DNA from: Rhodoferax sp. | Lineage (GTDB): Bacteria > Pseudomonadota > Gammaproteobacteria > Burkholderiales > Burkholderiaceae_C | NCBI RefSeq assembly: GCF_025354435.1 | Contig: NZ_JANXMU010000006.1 | Coordinates: forward strand, 1 to 56,621 | Direction of reading: 5' to 3' | DNA length: 56,621 nucleotides | Shown here: piece by piece, positions 1-11,850 of the stretch | Numbering within the stretch: the first letter of the stretch is position 1 | Layout of the letters: each line of letters begins with the position of its first letter | Translations under genes and position numbers: made by a program | The notes under the pieces: generated by a model | Told to the model about the DNA's origin: nothing | The model's input: the letters and a program-made list of their open reading frames with translations, nothing else | The model's database searches: none

Positions 1-810
1 GACAGCCCGCTGCAACGGCTTTTGGATCGACTGGACTTCTCGCCCAGCCGCGACACGATTTATTTACTGGGCGATCTGGTCAACCGGGGGCCGTCCTCGC
101 TGGAGGTACTGCGCCGCCTGATGGGCTATGGCAATGCCGCCCGCTGCCTGCTGGGCAACCACGACCTGCATTTGCTGGCCGCCGCCCACGGCATACGCCC
201 CACGCACCGTCTGGACACGCTGCAAGGCATCCTGCAAGCCCCAGACAGCGCCGTACTGCTCGACTGGCTACGCCACCAGCGCATGGCCATGCGCGAGACG
301 CTGGAGGGCCAGGACATCCTGATGGTGCATGCCGGTGTGCTGCCCGGCTGGAGCGCGGCCCAGACCATGGCGCTGGCAGGCGAAGTGGAGGCCGTGCTGC
401 GCGGCCCCAACCTGGCGGCGTTTTTGGGCCAGATGTACGGCAATACCCCGGCACAGTGGAGCGAGACCTTGCAGGGAGCCGACCGGCTGCGGGTGATCGT
501 GAACGCACTCACCCGGCTGCGCTTTTGCACGGCAGACGGGGTGATGGAATTCGACAGCAAGGAAGGCGCGGGCACCCGCCCCGAGGGCTACCTGCCGTGG
601 TTCGATGTGCCGGGCCGACAAACCGCCCACATGACCGTGGCCTTTGGCCATTGGTCCACGCTGGGCTGGTTGGGCCGCAGCGACGTGCTGTCGCTGGACA
701 CTGGCTGTGTGTGGGGCGGTGCGTTGAGTGCGCTGAAGCTTGGGGCCAACCCGGCCACCAACGAGCTCATCCAGGTGCACTGCGAGCAGGCGCAGCGCCC
801 TGGGAGCTGA
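1..810 (+). CDS. apaH: Bis(5'-nucleosyl)-tetraphosphatase, symmetrical (5'-truncated by window)
   Basis: Hydrolyses diadenosine tetraphosphate to two ADP in the cytosol, limiting stress alarmone levels. The reading frame is open from the first base, so the true start and the first metallophosphatase motif (GDxHG) lie outside the window. Visible calcineurin-like phosphoesterase motifs are GDLVNRGP near the beginning, GNHD about 30 residues later, and the C-terminal GH and DTGCVWGG segments typical of ApaH. About 270 residues are present, close to the family length. It converges on the helicase gene with only 7 bp between the stops. Confidence 0.93.
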   Translation, partial: DSPLQRLLDRLDFSPSRDTIYLLGDLVNRGPSSLEVLRRLMGYGNAARCLLGNHDLHLLAAAHGIRPTHRLDTLQGILQAPDSAVLLDWLRHQRMAMRETLEGQDILMVHAGVLPGWSAAQTMALAGEVEAVLRGPNLAAFLGQMYGNTPAQWSETLQGADRLRVIVNALTRLRFCTADGVMEFDSKEGAGTRPEGYLPWFDVPGRQTAHMTVAFGHWSTLGWLGRSDVLSLDTGCVWGGALSALKLGANPATNELIQVHCEQAQRPGS

Positions 811-817
811 CCAGAAG

Positions 818-2281
818 TTAGGCGGCGACTGACGCTTCGATGGCCTTGGCTTCGACGGCCTTGAACAAGGCCGCGACCTTGCGCTTGGGTTTGATGTTGG
901 CCGAGATGCCGCGCACCGTGGCGTGTTTAGCCGCAGCTTCCCAGTTAGGCGCTTCGGTGACCGCAGGGGCCTCGTAGGGCTTGTCAAAGAAGGGGTCGCG
1001 CGGTGCGCTATGGCGCTGGGGACGCGGAGCCGGGCGCGGCGTGTCGATCACATCGCGCGGATCGTCACCACCCCAAGCGCGGCGGCCGTCGTTGATACGG
1101 CCTTGTTCGCGGATCTTGGGGGTGTCTTCTTCGAATTCCATGGGTTCGAGCTCGATCTTGGTCTTGATCAGCTTCTCGATGTCGGCCACTAGACGCACAT
1201 CGCTGCCCGCCACAAAGCTCACCGCCAGACCGGATGCGCCAGCACGGCCGGTGCGGCCAATGCGGTGCACATAGTCTTCGGCATTGAATGGCACGTCGAA
1301 GTTGAACACCGCGGGCACGTCCTTGATGTCCAGACCGCGGGCGGCCACATCGGTGCATACCAGCAGATCGACTTCACCTTTTTTGAAGGAGTCCAGAGCC
1401 TTCAACCGCTCATCCTGGCTTTTATCGCCATGCAAAGCGGTGGTTTTCAAGCCTTCTTTTTCCAGCGAACGGGCCAAGCGAGCACAGCCCAGTTTGCTGT
1501 TCACAAACACAAAGGCCTGCTTCATACCGCGCGACTTGAGCACCTGGTGCAGGGCACGGCGCTTGTCGTCAGCATTGACACTGTAGAAATGCTGCTCCAC
1601 CGTGGAAGCGGTGGCATTGGAGCGGGCCACTTCGATGGTGACCGGGTCTTGCAGGTAGCTGCTCGCCAAGCGCTTGATTTCGGGCGAGAACGTGGCCGAA
1701 AACAGCAAGGTGGTGCGCTGCTTGGGCAGATAGCTCAGGATGCGCTGCAGGTCGGGTAAGAAGCCAATGTCGAGCATGCGGTCGGCTTCGTCCAGCACCA
1801 CGTATTCGACTTGGTTCAGCACCGCGTTTTTGGCTTCGATGTGGTCCAGCAGACGGCCTGGCGTAGCGACCAGGATCTCAACGCCTTTTTTCAGCTCCAG
1901 CGTTTGCGGCTTCATGTCCATGCCGCCAAACACCACGGCACTGCGCAGGTTAGTGTGCTTGGCATACGACTTGACGGCCTGGGCCACTTGGTCGGCCAAC
2001 TCACGCGTGGGCAACAGCACCAAGGCGCGCACCGGATGGCGGGCGGGCGAGGTGGAGGCATTTTCATGCTTGAGCATGCGTTGCAGCAAGGGCAGCGAGA
2101 AAGCCGCTGTCTTGCCAGTGCCGGTCTGGGCGGCACCCATCACGTCACGGCCTTGCAACACCACCGGAATGGCTTGCGCCTGGATGGGTGTCATGGCGGT
2201 GTAGCCCATGTCGGCCACAGCACGTGACAGGGGTTCTGCAAGCTGCAGCTGCGAGAAAGAATCCAGGGGGGTATCGCTCAT
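818..2281 (-). CDS. DEAD-box ATP-dependent RNA helicase, RhlE-like
   Basis: RNA helicase likely to act in RNA decay or ribosome assembly. Motifs, numbered from the chosen start: Q-motif region TPIQ near 31, Walker A AQTGTGKT at 51-58, PTREL at 91-95, TPGR at 140-143, DEAD at 164-167, SAT at 195-197, HRIGRTGR at 339-346. A basic, low-complexity tail of about 130 residues follows, as in RhlE/DbpA-like proteins, and probably adds RNA contacts. I chose the ATG giving MSDTPLDSF. The frame extends 16 codons upstream, but those residues look non-conserved. A strong terminator separates it from lon upstream, so it is probably transcribed alone. Confidence 0.9.
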   Translation of the reverse strand: MSDTPLDSFSQLQLAEPLSRAVADMGYTAMTPIQAQAIPVVLQGRDVMGAAQTGTGKTAAFSLPLLQRMLKHENASTSPARHPVRALVLLPTRELADQVAQAVKSYAKHTNLRSAVVFGGMDMKPQTLELKKGVEILVATPGRLLDHIEAKNAVLNQVEYVVLDEADRMLDIGFLPDLQRILSYLPKQRTTLLFSATFSPEIKRLASSYLQDPVTIEVARSNATASTVEQHFYSVNADDKRRALHQVLKSRGMKQAFVFVNSKLGCARLARSLEKEGLKTTALHGDKSQDERLKALDSFKKGEVDLLVCTDVAARGLDIKDVPAVFNFDVPFNAEDYVHRIGRTGRAGASGLAVSFVAGSDVRLVADIEKLIKTKIELEPMEFEEDTPKIREQGRINDGRRAWGGDDPRDVIDTPRPAPRPQRHSAPRDPFFDKPYEAPAVTEAPNWEAAAKHATVRGISANIKPKRKVAALFKAVEAKAIEASVAA

Positions 2282-2385
2282 CAAATCCAGAGGGTAGGGG
2301 CTATTCAAACAATAGCAAATTGCACCCACATGACATGGGTAAACCCCGATTATCTCTGAAATCGCAAAACCGGGTCTTAAACAAC

Positions 2386-2423
2386 AAAAGGCCGATGGAG
2401 CAAATGCCCCATCGGCCTTTTGT
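2386..2423 (-). terminator. Rho-independent terminator after lon
   Basis: Near-perfect inverted repeat with arms CAAAAGGCCGATGG and CCATCGGCCTTTTG around a 10-nt loop. On the minus strand the 3' arm runs into a T-rich stretch. It lies 17 bp after the lon stop and would end lon transcription. The arms are A- and T-flanked on both sides, so it could work in both directions. Confidence 0.85.
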
Positions 2424-2439
2424 TTCAGTACGCTATTCG

Positions 2440-4866
<2,427 letters not shown>

Positions 4867-4891
4867 GAAGATCCTTTGAGTAACCTGTTGA

Positions 4892-4919
4892 ATATGGACT
4901 TCGAGCGGTAATTTTCAAC
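4892..4919 (-). promoter_or_regulatory. Candidate sigma-32 heat-shock promoter of lon
   Basis: Read on the minus strand, GTTGAAA is followed after 13 nt by GTCCATAT. The RpoH consensus known from E. coli is CTTGAAA, 11-16 nt, CCCCATnT. The -10-like box ends about 25 bp before the lon ATG. lon is a classical RpoH target. The match is by eye only. Confidence 0.55.
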
Positions 4920-4955
4920 CGGCCCCGCTCCCTATTTTGCAGCGGGGGGTCGGTT
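4917..4955 (-). terminator. Terminator-like hairpin between clpX and lon
   Basis: Arms AACCGGCCCCGCT and AGCGGGGGGTCGGTT pair around an 11-nt loop, just after the clpX stop. On the minus strand it is followed by TTGAAAATT rather than a clean T-run, so termination may be partial. Its end overlaps the -35-like box of the lon promoter. Confidence 0.55.
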
Positions 4956-4963
4956 GACTCCTA

Positions 4964-6229
4964 TCAGGCCTTTTTAGCGGCTTCGCGATACACCAACAGC
5001 GGTGGCTTGTTTTCGTCAATCGTCGACTCGTCCACCACCACTTTATCCACATTGTGGTTGGTGGGCAGATCGAACATGGTGTCGATCAAGGACAACTCCA
5101 GAATCGAACGCAAACCCCGTGCGCCAGTCTTGCGGGCCAAAGCCTTTTTGGCGATGGCTTTGAGGGCCGAAGGACGGATTTCCAAGTCTACGCCCTCCAT
5201 AGCCAACAGCTTGCTGTACTGCTTGACCAGCGCGTTTTTAGGCTCGGTCAGAATCTGCACCAACGCATCTTCGCTGAGCTCGGCCAGGGTCGCGACCACC
5301 GGCATACGGCCCACCAGCTCAGGGATCAGGCCAAACTTGATCAGATCTTCGGGTTCGACATCGCGGAACACCTCGGTCAGACTGCGTTGCGCTTTGCTTT
5401 TGACCGAAGCACCGAACCCAATGCCCGACGATTCGGTGCGGTTGCCGATGACTTTTTCCAGCCCAGAGAACGCGCCGCCCAGAATAAACAAAATATTGGT
5501 CGTATCGACCTGCAAGAAGTCCTGGTTGGGGTGCTTGCGCCCGCCCTGGGGCGGCACGCTGGCCATAGTGCCTTCGATCAGCTTAAGTAAAGCCTGTTGC
5601 ACGCCCTCGCCCGACACGTCGCGGGTGATGGAGGGGTTGTCGGACTTGCGCGAGATCTTGTCGATTTCGTCGATATAGACAATGCCGCGCTGGGCCCGCT
5701 CAACTTCGTAATTGCAGCTTTGCAGCAGCTTGGCAACGATGTTTTCCACGTCCTCACCCACGTAACCGGCTTCAGTCAGGGTGGTGGCATCGGCCATCAC
5801 AAACGGCACATCCAGCATGCGGGCCAGGGTTTGTGCCAGCAGGGTTTTGCCGGAGCCGGTCGGACCGATCAAGAGAATGTTGCTCTTGGTGAGCTCGATC
5901 TCGTCCTTTTTTGCGGTTTCTTTGTGCCGCAGACGCTTGTAGTGGTTGTACACCGCAACCGCCAACGTACGTTTGGCCACTTCCTGGCCAATGACGTAAT
6001 TGTCCAGGTTGTTCTTGATATCTACCGGTGTGGGCAGTGCGGCACCGGCATCGCGGGCTTCGGTACCTGCGGGCAACTCATCACGGATGATGTCGTTGCA
6101 CAGGTCGATGCATTCGTCGCAAATAAACACCGAGGGCCCTGCAATCAGCTTTTTTACTTCGTGCTGGCTTTTGCCGCAGAAGGAGCAGTACAGGGTTTTT
6201 TCGCTGGAGGAGCCTTTTTTCTCGGCCAT
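4964..6229 (-). CDS. clpX: ATP-dependent Clp protease, ATP-binding subunit ClpX
   Basis: Hexameric AAA+ unfoldase that feeds tagged substrates to ClpP. At 421 residues it is the usual length. The N-terminal zinc-binding domain has Cys15, Cys18, Cys37 and Cys40. Walker A GPTGSGKT is at 122-129, Walker B YIDEID at 185-190, and the AAA+ large domain carries the GYVGEDVE pore-loop segment near 155-162. The C-terminal small domain is intact. It follows clpP on the same strand, with a terminator-like hairpin in the 105-bp gap, so clpX may have its own promoter as well as read-through. Confidence 0.98.
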   Translation of the reverse strand: MAEKKGSSSEKTLYCSFCGKSQHEVKKLIAGPSVFICDECIDLCNDIIRDELPAGTEARDAGAALPTPVDIKNNLDNYVIGQEVAKRTLAVAVYNHYKRLRHKETAKKDEIELTKSNILLIGPTGSGKTLLAQTLARMLDVPFVMADATTLTEAGYVGEDVENIVAKLLQSCNYEVERAQRGIVYIDEIDKISRKSDNPSITRDVSGEGVQQALLKLIEGTMASVPPQGGRKHPNQDFLQVDTTNILFILGGAFSGLEKVIGNRTESSGIGFGASVKSKAQRSLTEVFRDVEPEDLIKFGLIPELVGRMPVVATLAELSEDALVQILTEPKNALVKQYSKLLAMEGVDLEIRPSALKAIAKKALARKTGARGLRSILELSLIDTMFDLPTNHNVDKVVVDESTIDENKPPLLVYREAAKKA

Positions 6230-6271
6230 GGGAGGAATGCCTTTTCAGTCGTTACTGAATGATAACCAAAT

Positions 6272-6306
6272 AAAAACGGCGCTTTCTGTTGCAGAAAACG
6301 CCGTTA
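6272..6306 (-). terminator. Terminator-like hairpin between clpP and clpX
   Basis: On the minus strand AACGGCG...CGCCGTT pairs, with a further inner TTCTG/CAGAA pairing, and is followed by TTTTTATTT. This is a good intrinsic terminator or attenuator that would lower clpX relative to clpP transcription. Confidence 0.7.
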
Positions 6307-6334
6307 TGGGCTTGTTAGCCGCCTATTTTTAGGC

Positions 6335-6982
6335 TTAAGTACGTTTAGCGATGACTTGGTCTACCAAGCCATACTCTTTTGCTTCGTTGGCTGACAGCCA
6401 ATAGTCGCGCTCCATGTCGCGCGCAATTTTTTCCACGGGCTGGCCTGTGCGCTCAGCATAGATCTTGTTGAGCTGCTCGCGGGTCTTAAGAATTTCTCGG
6501 GCCGAAATTTCAATATCGCTCGCCATACCGCGCGCACCACCCGAGGGCTGGTGGATCATGATGCTGGAATTCGGCAGTGCAAAGCGCTTGCCTTTGGCAC
6601 CCGCAGCCAACAAGAAAGAACCCATGCTGGCCGACATGCCAGTGCACAGCGTGGACACATCGGGTTTGATGAAGTTCATGGTGTCGAAAATAGCCAAACC
6701 TGCACTGACCGAACCGCCTGGCGAATTGATGTAGAGCGAAATGTCTTTGTCCGGGTTTTCGCTTTCCAGGAAAAGCAACTGTGCCACCACCAGGTTGGCC
6801 ATGTAGTCTTCCACCGGGCCGACGAGAAAAATCACGCGCTCCTTGAGCAAACGCGAGTAAATGTCATAAGAACGCTCGCCACGACCGGACTGCTCAATCA
6901 CCATGGGCACCAGCCCTAGAGCCTCGGTTTGCAATGAATCGTAAGCGCCGAACGGGATGCTGTCAGCTTGGTTTTTGTACAT
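6335..6982 (-). CDS. clpP: ATP-dependent Clp protease proteolytic subunit ClpP
   Basis: Tetradecameric serine peptidase that works with ClpX (and ClpA). Length 215 residues, normal. Catalytic triad candidates: Ser119 in GMSASMG, His144 in IMIHQPSGG, and an Asp near 193. The oxyanion loop SPGGSVSAG is near 87-95. The first 15-20 residues probably form a processed propeptide. It sits between tig and clpX, the usual order in proteobacteria. Confidence 0.98.
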   Translation of the reverse strand: MYKNQADSIPFGAYDSLQTEALGLVPMVIEQSGRGERSYDIYSRLLKERVIFLVGPVEDYMANLVVAQLLFLESENPDKDISLYINSPGGSVSAGLAIFDTMNFIKPDVSTLCTGMSASMGSFLLAAGAKGKRFALPNSSIMIHQPSGGARGMASDIEISAREILKTREQLNKIYAERTGQPVEKIARDMERDYWLSANEAKEYGLVDQVIAKRT

Positions 6983-7020
6983 GAGGTGACTCCGAAGGTT
7001 GAATAGATGTTACTTTAGAC

Positions 7021-7076
7021 AAAACAAATGGGGCTGGTGCGCAGGAGTTCAATCCACACACCAACCCCATTGTTTT
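7021..7076 (-). terminator. Terminator-like hairpin after tig
   Basis: On the minus strand AACAATGGGGTTGGTGTG pairs with CGCACCAGCCCCATTTGTT with few mismatches, and TTTTGTC follows. It fills most of the gap between tig and clpP, so clpP probably has its own promoter or relies on partial read-through. Confidence 0.65.
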
Positions 7077-7091
7077 AAAAATTCAAAATCT

Positions 7092-8402
7092 TCAGTTCTG
7101 ACCCATCAGCTCGTCAAACACAACCGCCTTTTCCACCACTTGGGCTTTGCCCAGGACGAATTCGGTGACATTGCTTTCGATCACGATGGCTTCAACTTCT
7201 GCCAGGCGCTGGTTGTCGCTGTAGTACCAGCGGACCACATCGGTAGGCTTTTCGTAGCTGGCAGCCAGCTCTTCGATGTGGGCCTTGATTTGCTCCGTGG
7301 TGGCTTGCAGCGCATTGCTACGCACCAGCTCGGCCACGACCAGACCCAATCGCACACGGCGCTCGGCCTGTGGGCGGAAGATGTCGTCAGGGATCGGGGC
7401 CTTGTCCGCATCCTTGATGCCGCGCTGCTTCAAATCAGCACGCGCACCTTCGACCAAGCGGTTCAACTCGGTTTGCACGCTGGAATTGGGCAGATCGAGT
7501 TCCGACTTGGACACCAACGCGTCCATGGCGGCTTGCTTGTTGCGAGCCAGCACGCGGAACTTGACCTCGCGTTCCAGATTCTTGCGGATATCGGCGCGCA
7601 GGCCTTCGACCGTAGCATCTGCAATACCGAGCGACTTGGCCAAGGTTTCGTCCACGGCGGGCAGGTGCGCAGCTTCGATCTTCTTCACGGTGACCATGAA
7701 GTCAGCTTGCTTGCCAGCCACGTCTTTGCCGTGGTAATCGGCCGGGAATGCCAGCGGGAAGGTGCGGCTTTCGCCGGACTTCATGCCGCGCACAGCATCT
7801 TCAAATTCTTTCAGCATCTGACCTTCGCCAACCAGGAACTGGAAAGCTTCGGCTTTGCCGCCTTCGAAGGTTTCGCCGTCGATCTTGCCTTCGAAGTCCA
7901 CCGTCACGCGGTCACCGTCTTCAGCAGCAGCTTCGAGTGCGCGCTGGGCAAAGGTACGGCGCTGCTTGCGCAGGATTTCGACGGTTTTGTCGATCGCGCC
8001 ATCGTCCACTGCGGTAGTAATCTTTTCGACTTCGGCGGTGCTCAGGTCACCAATCTTGACATCGGGAAAGACTTCAAAGATCGCGTCAAAAGCCATTTGG
8101 CCTTCGGGCGAGGTTTCGTTTTCGCTGATGCGGGGCTGGCCTGCGACACGCAGCTTGGCTTCGTTGGCGGCCACGGCAAAAGCCTCGCCTACCTTGTCGT
8201 TCATCACTTCGTAGTGGACCGAATAACCGTAGCGCTGGGCAACCACGTTCATGGGCACTTTGCCTGGACGGAAGCCGTCCATTTTGACGGTGCGGGCCAT
8301 CTTCTTGAGACGGGTAGCCACTTCGTTCTGGATCACATCCACAGGCAGGGACAGCGTGATTTTGCGTTCCAGCTTTTCAAGGGTTTCAACAGTAACTGCC
8401 AT
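7092..8402 (-). CDS. tig: Trigger factor, ribosome-associated chaperone/prolyl isomerase
   Basis: Binds ribosomal protein L23 at the exit tunnel and shields nascent chains. With the start at MAVTVETLEKLERK it is 436 residues, normal for the family. The frame runs 20 codons further upstream into the tRNA-Leu gene, which excludes the longer start. The ribosome-binding tail has the signature region around GFRPGKVP (near residues 42-49). The FKBP-type isomerase domain is near 150-245, followed by the C-terminal chaperone arms. It lies directly downstream of tRNA-Leu, the arrangement seen in many beta- and gammaproteobacteria. Confidence 0.97.
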   Translation of the reverse strand: MAVTVETLEKLERKITLSLPVDVIQNEVATRLKKMARTVKMDGFRPGKVPMNVVAQRYGYSVHYEVMNDKVGEAFAVAANEAKLRVAGQPRISENETSPEGQMAFDAIFEVFPDVKIGDLSTAEVEKITTAVDDGAIDKTVEILRKQRRTFAQRALEAAAEDGDRVTVDFEGKIDGETFEGGKAEAFQFLVGEGQMLKEFEDAVRGMKSGESRTFPLAFPADYHGKDVAGKQADFMVTVKKIEAAHLPAVDETLAKSLGIADATVEGLRADIRKNLEREVKFRVLARNKQAAMDALVSKSELDLPNSSVQTELNRLVEGARADLKQRGIKDADKAPIPDDIFRPQAERRVRLGLVVAELVRSNALQATTEQIKAHIEELAASYEKPTDVVRWYYSDNQRLAEVEAIVIESNVTEFVLGKAQVVEKAVVFDELMGQN

Positions 8403-8430
8403 CTTGGTCTCGGTCTCGTATAAAAAAGTG

Positions 8431-8517
8431 TGGTGCGCGGGGGGGGACTCGAACCCCCACATCCTTGCGGACGTCAGGACCTAAACCTGGTGCGTCTACC
8501 AATTTCGCCACCCGCGC
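8431..8517 (-). tRNA. tRNA-Leu (anticodon UAG)
   Basis: The minus strand reads as a class II tRNA starting GCGCGGGTGGCGAAATTGG and ending with the GGTTCGAGTCC T-arm and an encoded CCA. The acceptor arms GCGCGGG and CCCGCGC pair. The anticodon loop TTTAGGT gives UAG (complement at 8481-8483). The long variable arm GTCCGCAAGGAT is typical of tRNA-Leu. The outermost anticodon-stem pair is a C-A mismatch. It lies 28 bp upstream of tig on the same strand. Confidence 0.96.
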
Positions 8518-8530
8518 AGATTCAGAACTA

Positions 8531-8566
8531 ACAAACGGTCTTGGGTGCTATGCCAAGACCGTTTGT
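8531..8566 (-). terminator. Hairpin after the RND efflux operon
   Basis: Perfect 14-bp inverted repeat ACAAACGGTCTTGG / CCAAGACCGTTTGT with an 8-nt loop, between the end of the efflux permease gene and tRNA-Leu. The 3' flank on the minus strand (TAGTTCTG) is not a strong T-run. It probably ends the efflux transcript or insulates the tRNA promoter. Confidence 0.65.
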
Positions 8567-8633
8567 GTGAAATCAGTCAGCCCGCTATTTTAGCGTGCTC
8601 GCGGACCAGATTCCGTACGGGCTAACCAGGGGC

Positions 8634-11600
8634 TCAGCGAGAGTCGCGCCGAACCCGGAACCAGGCCGCGTACATGGCGGGCAAAGCCAGCAGAGTCAGT
8701 ACCGTAGCCACGATCAGGCCGCCCATGATGGCCACGGCCATCGGCCCCCAGAACACCGAGCGCGACAACGGAATCATGGCCAACACGGCAGCAGCCGCGG
8801 TCAACACAATCGGGCGCAGACGCCCCACGGCCGACTCCACGATCGCATCCCAAGTGGGCACGCCACGGGCACGTTCGTGCTCGATCTGGTCGATCAAGAT
8901 CACCGAATTGCGCTGGATCATGCCCATCAGCGCAATTACCCCCAGCAGTGCCACGAAGCCAAACGGGCGGCCCAGCAGGATCAGGGCTCCGGCCACCCCG
9001 GCAATGCCCAGCGGGCCGGTCAAGAACACCAGCATGGCCCGACTGAAGCTCTGCAGTTGCAGCATTAGCAAAGTGAAGGTGAGGAACAGCATGATGGGGA
9101 TGCCCGCGGCGATGGATGCGGAGCCCTTGCTGCTCTCCTCCACCGCGCCAGCCACTTCAATGCGGTAAGCCCTCATGCCTTTGCTGGCCCACTGGGCTTC
9201 CAAGGTTTTCAGGGAGGGTAGCAACTCGTTCGTCACGGTGGCCCCTTGCAAGCCTTCGGTGATGTCGGCCTGCACGGTGATGGCGTAGTCGCGGTTTTCG
9301 CGCCACATCACACCGGGTTCCCAGTCAAACACCGGCTTGGCAATTTGCAGCAGTGGAATCGACTGCCCCGAGGCGGTGGGCAGATACGCATTGCCGATAT
9401 CGGTAATGGCACTACGCTCGTCTAGCGGCTGGCGCAGAACGATGTCGATGAGCTTGTCGTTCTCGCGGAACTGGCCCACCGTGGTACCGCTCAAAATGGT
9501 TTTGGCAGCCTGTGCAATCGATTGGCTGGTGACACCCAGCGCACGCGCCTTGGTCTGGTCCAACTCCAGGCGCATGACCTTGACCGACTCGTTCCAGTTG
9601 TCGTTCACGCCCCGGGTATTGGCACTCTTACGCATCAAGGCCTTAACCTCGTCAGCACGCAAACGCAAGACGGCGGGGTCGGTGCCAATCACCCTGAACT
9701 GCACCGGATACGGCACCGGCGGGCCGGTAGACAAGAGCTTGGCGCGCCCGCGGACGTCAGGGAACTCGGTGGCCAGTAGCGCGGGCAGTTTGTTGCGCAA
9801 AACGTCCCGCGCCTTCAGGTCCTTGGTCATCACAATCAACTGCGACACATTGGTCTGAGGGAACACCTGGTCCAGCGGCAAGAAGAACCGGGGTACACCC
9901 GACCCGACCCAGGACACGACGGAGCTGACACCAGGGTCTTTCAGCAAGCGAGCCTCGATCAACTTGGCGGTGGCATCGTTGGCCTCAAAAGAAGTGCCCT
10001 CGGGGAACCACAAGTCCACCAGAATTTCCGGTCGGCTGGAGTCTGGGAAAAACTGCTGCTGCACCTTGCCCATGCCCACAATGCCCAGCGCGAAAATCAG
10101 CAAAGTCAGGGCAATGGTGATCCAGCGGTGCAGCACACACCAGCCCACCAGGCGGCGAAACCGCTTGTAAAACGGGGTATCGAAGGTGTCATGCCCATGC
10201 ACCGGCCCATCTCCTGGCCCATCGCCCGGCGTGCCATTAGGCAGCACCTTGGCATGCGGCGGCGGCTTCAACAGCAGTACGCCCAGGTAGGGCACAAAGT
10301 ACACCGACACGATCCAGCTCAGCAACAAGGCCAGCACCGTCACGGCAAAAATCGCAAAGGTGTATTCACCGGTGGTGGACTTGGCCAGGCCGATAGGCAA
10401 AAAGCCCGCCGCTGTGATCAGCGTGCCGGTCAGCATGGGCATGGCGGTGATCTCGTAGGCGAAAGTGGCGGCACGCACCTTGTCGTAGCCCTCTTCCATT
10501 TTGCGCACCATCATTTCCACGGCGATGATGGCGTCGTCCACCAACAGGCCCAGCGCAATGATCAGCGAGCCCAGCGAAATCTTGTGCAGACCAATGCCCC
10601 AGTACCACATGCCCAGGAAGGTCACGCCCAGCACCAGCGGAATCGTGATGCCCACCACCAAACCAGGCCGCATGTCCAGCGTGTAGCTGCGCCAGAAAGG
10701 ATTCTTGCCCGGCCGTTTGTGCAAACCCAGGCTGATAAAGCTGACCGCCAGCACGATGGCTACCGCCTCGATCAACACGTGGATGAATTCGTTCACCGAG
10801 GTGCTCACCGTTTTTGGCTGGTCTTGCACCTGCACCAGTTTGACCCCGGCGGGCAGACTATTGCCGATCTGCAGCGCCATGGCGTCCATGGCCTTGCCCA
10901 AGGTGATGATGTCGCCGCCCTTGGCCATCGACACCCCCAAAGCAATCACTTCCTTGCCCTGGAAGCGCACCTTCACACTCGGCGGATCGATGTAGCCCCG
11001 GGTGATCACGGCGATGTCACCCAGCCGCAATTGGCCCGCCCCGGCCGTCGTGCTGCTGGCCCCCCGGATCGGCATGGCTTTAAGTTGCTCCACCGTTTGG
11101 AACTGCCCCGCCACCCGCACCTGCACCACGTCCAGCGGGGTTTGCACCGTACCGGCACTTTCCACCGCGTTTTGCTGGCCCAGCTGGGTCAGTACCTGGT
11201 TCAGGTCCAGACCGAGTTGGGCCAGGCGCTTTTGCGATACCTCGACATACACTTTTTCGTCTTGCACGCCAAACAGCTCGACCTTGCCCACATCGGGCAC
11301 GTGCAGCAGCTTCTGGCGCACATCGTCGGCAAACACCTTTAGCTCGGCATTGCTGAAGCCATCAGACTCCAGCGCGTAGATCACGCCGTACACGTCACCA
11401 AAATCGTCGTTGAAAAACGGCCCTTGCACGCCCGGCGGCAAGGTGTACGCCATGTCGCCAATCTTCTTGCGCACCACGTACCAGAGGTTGGCGACTTCGC
11501 TGCCTTTGATGGAGTCCTTGACCTGAAAAATGATCTGCGACTCGCCGGGCTTGGAATAGCTGCGGATTTTGTCCGCGTACGGCACCTCTTGCAGGGTGCG

Positions 11601-11843
11601 CTCCAGCTTGTCGGTGACCTGCTCGGCCACTTGCTGGGCAGTGGCACCCGGCCAGAAGGTTTTAACCACCATGACACGGAAGGTAAACGGCGGATCTTCA
11701 TCCTGGCCGAGCTGGAAATAGGCGGCAAAGCCCATCACCATCAGCACCACCAGCAGGTAGCGGGTCAGCGCAGGATGTTCCAGCGCCCATTTGGAAAGGT
11801 TAAAGCCTGGCTTGAGCTGGTCAGGGGTATGGGGTTGCGTCAT
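8634..11843 (-). CDS. RND efflux transporter permease (AcrB superfamily)
   Basis: Inner-membrane proton-driven drug exporter of 1069 residues, the normal size for the AcrB family. It opens with a short cytosolic segment and TM1 (LVVLMVMGFAAYF). The N-terminal porter domain has the WPGATAQQVAEQV segment. TM4 carries the proton-relay pair in GLLVDDAIIAVEM. In TM10 the position of AcrB Lys940 reads QRNS, so Arg probably replaces Lys, as in some RND subfamilies. It starts 7 bp after the adaptor gene, so the two are co-transcribed. No outer-membrane factor gene lies nearby, so it must use a TolC-like channel encoded elsewhere. The substrate cannot be told from sequence. Confidence 0.93.
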   Translation of the reverse strand: MTQPHTPDQLKPGFNLSKWALEHPALTRYLLVVLMVMGFAAYFQLGQDEDPPFTFRVMVVKTFWPGATAQQVAEQVTDKLERTLQEVPYADKIRSYSKPGESQIIFQVKDSIKGSEVANLWYVVRKKIGDMAYTLPPGVQGPFFNDDFGDVYGVIYALESDGFSNAELKVFADDVRQKLLHVPDVGKVELFGVQDEKVYVEVSQKRLAQLGLDLNQVLTQLGQQNAVESAGTVQTPLDVVQVRVAGQFQTVEQLKAMPIRGASSTTAGAGQLRLGDIAVITRGYIDPPSVKVRFQGKEVIALGVSMAKGGDIITLGKAMDAMALQIGNSLPAGVKLVQVQDQPKTVSTSVNEFIHVLIEAVAIVLAVSFISLGLHKRPGKNPFWRSYTLDMRPGLVVGITIPLVLGVTFLGMWYWGIGLHKISLGSLIIALGLLVDDAIIAVEMMVRKMEEGYDKVRAATFAYEITAMPMLTGTLITAAGFLPIGLAKSTTGEYTFAIFAVTVLALLLSWIVSVYFVPYLGVLLLKPPPHAKVLPNGTPGDGPGDGPVHGHDTFDTPFYKRFRRLVGWCVLHRWITIALTLLIFALGIVGMGKVQQQFFPDSSRPEILVDLWFPEGTSFEANDATAKLIEARLLKDPGVSSVVSWVGSGVPRFFLPLDQVFPQTNVSQLIVMTKDLKARDVLRNKLPALLATEFPDVRGRAKLLSTGPPVPYPVQFRVIGTDPAVLRLRADEVKALMRKSANTRGVNDNWNESVKVMRLELDQTKARALGVTSQSIAQAAKTILSGTTVGQFRENDKLIDIVLRQPLDERSAITDIGNAYLPTASGQSIPLLQIAKPVFDWEPGVMWRENRDYAITVQADITEGLQGATVTNELLPSLKTLEAQWASKGMRAYRIEVAGAVEESSKGSASIAAGIPIMLFLTFTLLMLQLQSFSRAMLVFLTGPLGIAGVAGALILLGRPFGFVALLGVIALMGMIQRNSVILIDQIEHERARGVPTWDAIVESAVGRLRPIVLTAAAAVLAMIPLSRSVFWGPMAVAIMGGLIVATVLTLLALPAMYAAWFRVRRDSR

Positions 11844-11850
11844 CAGAAAC

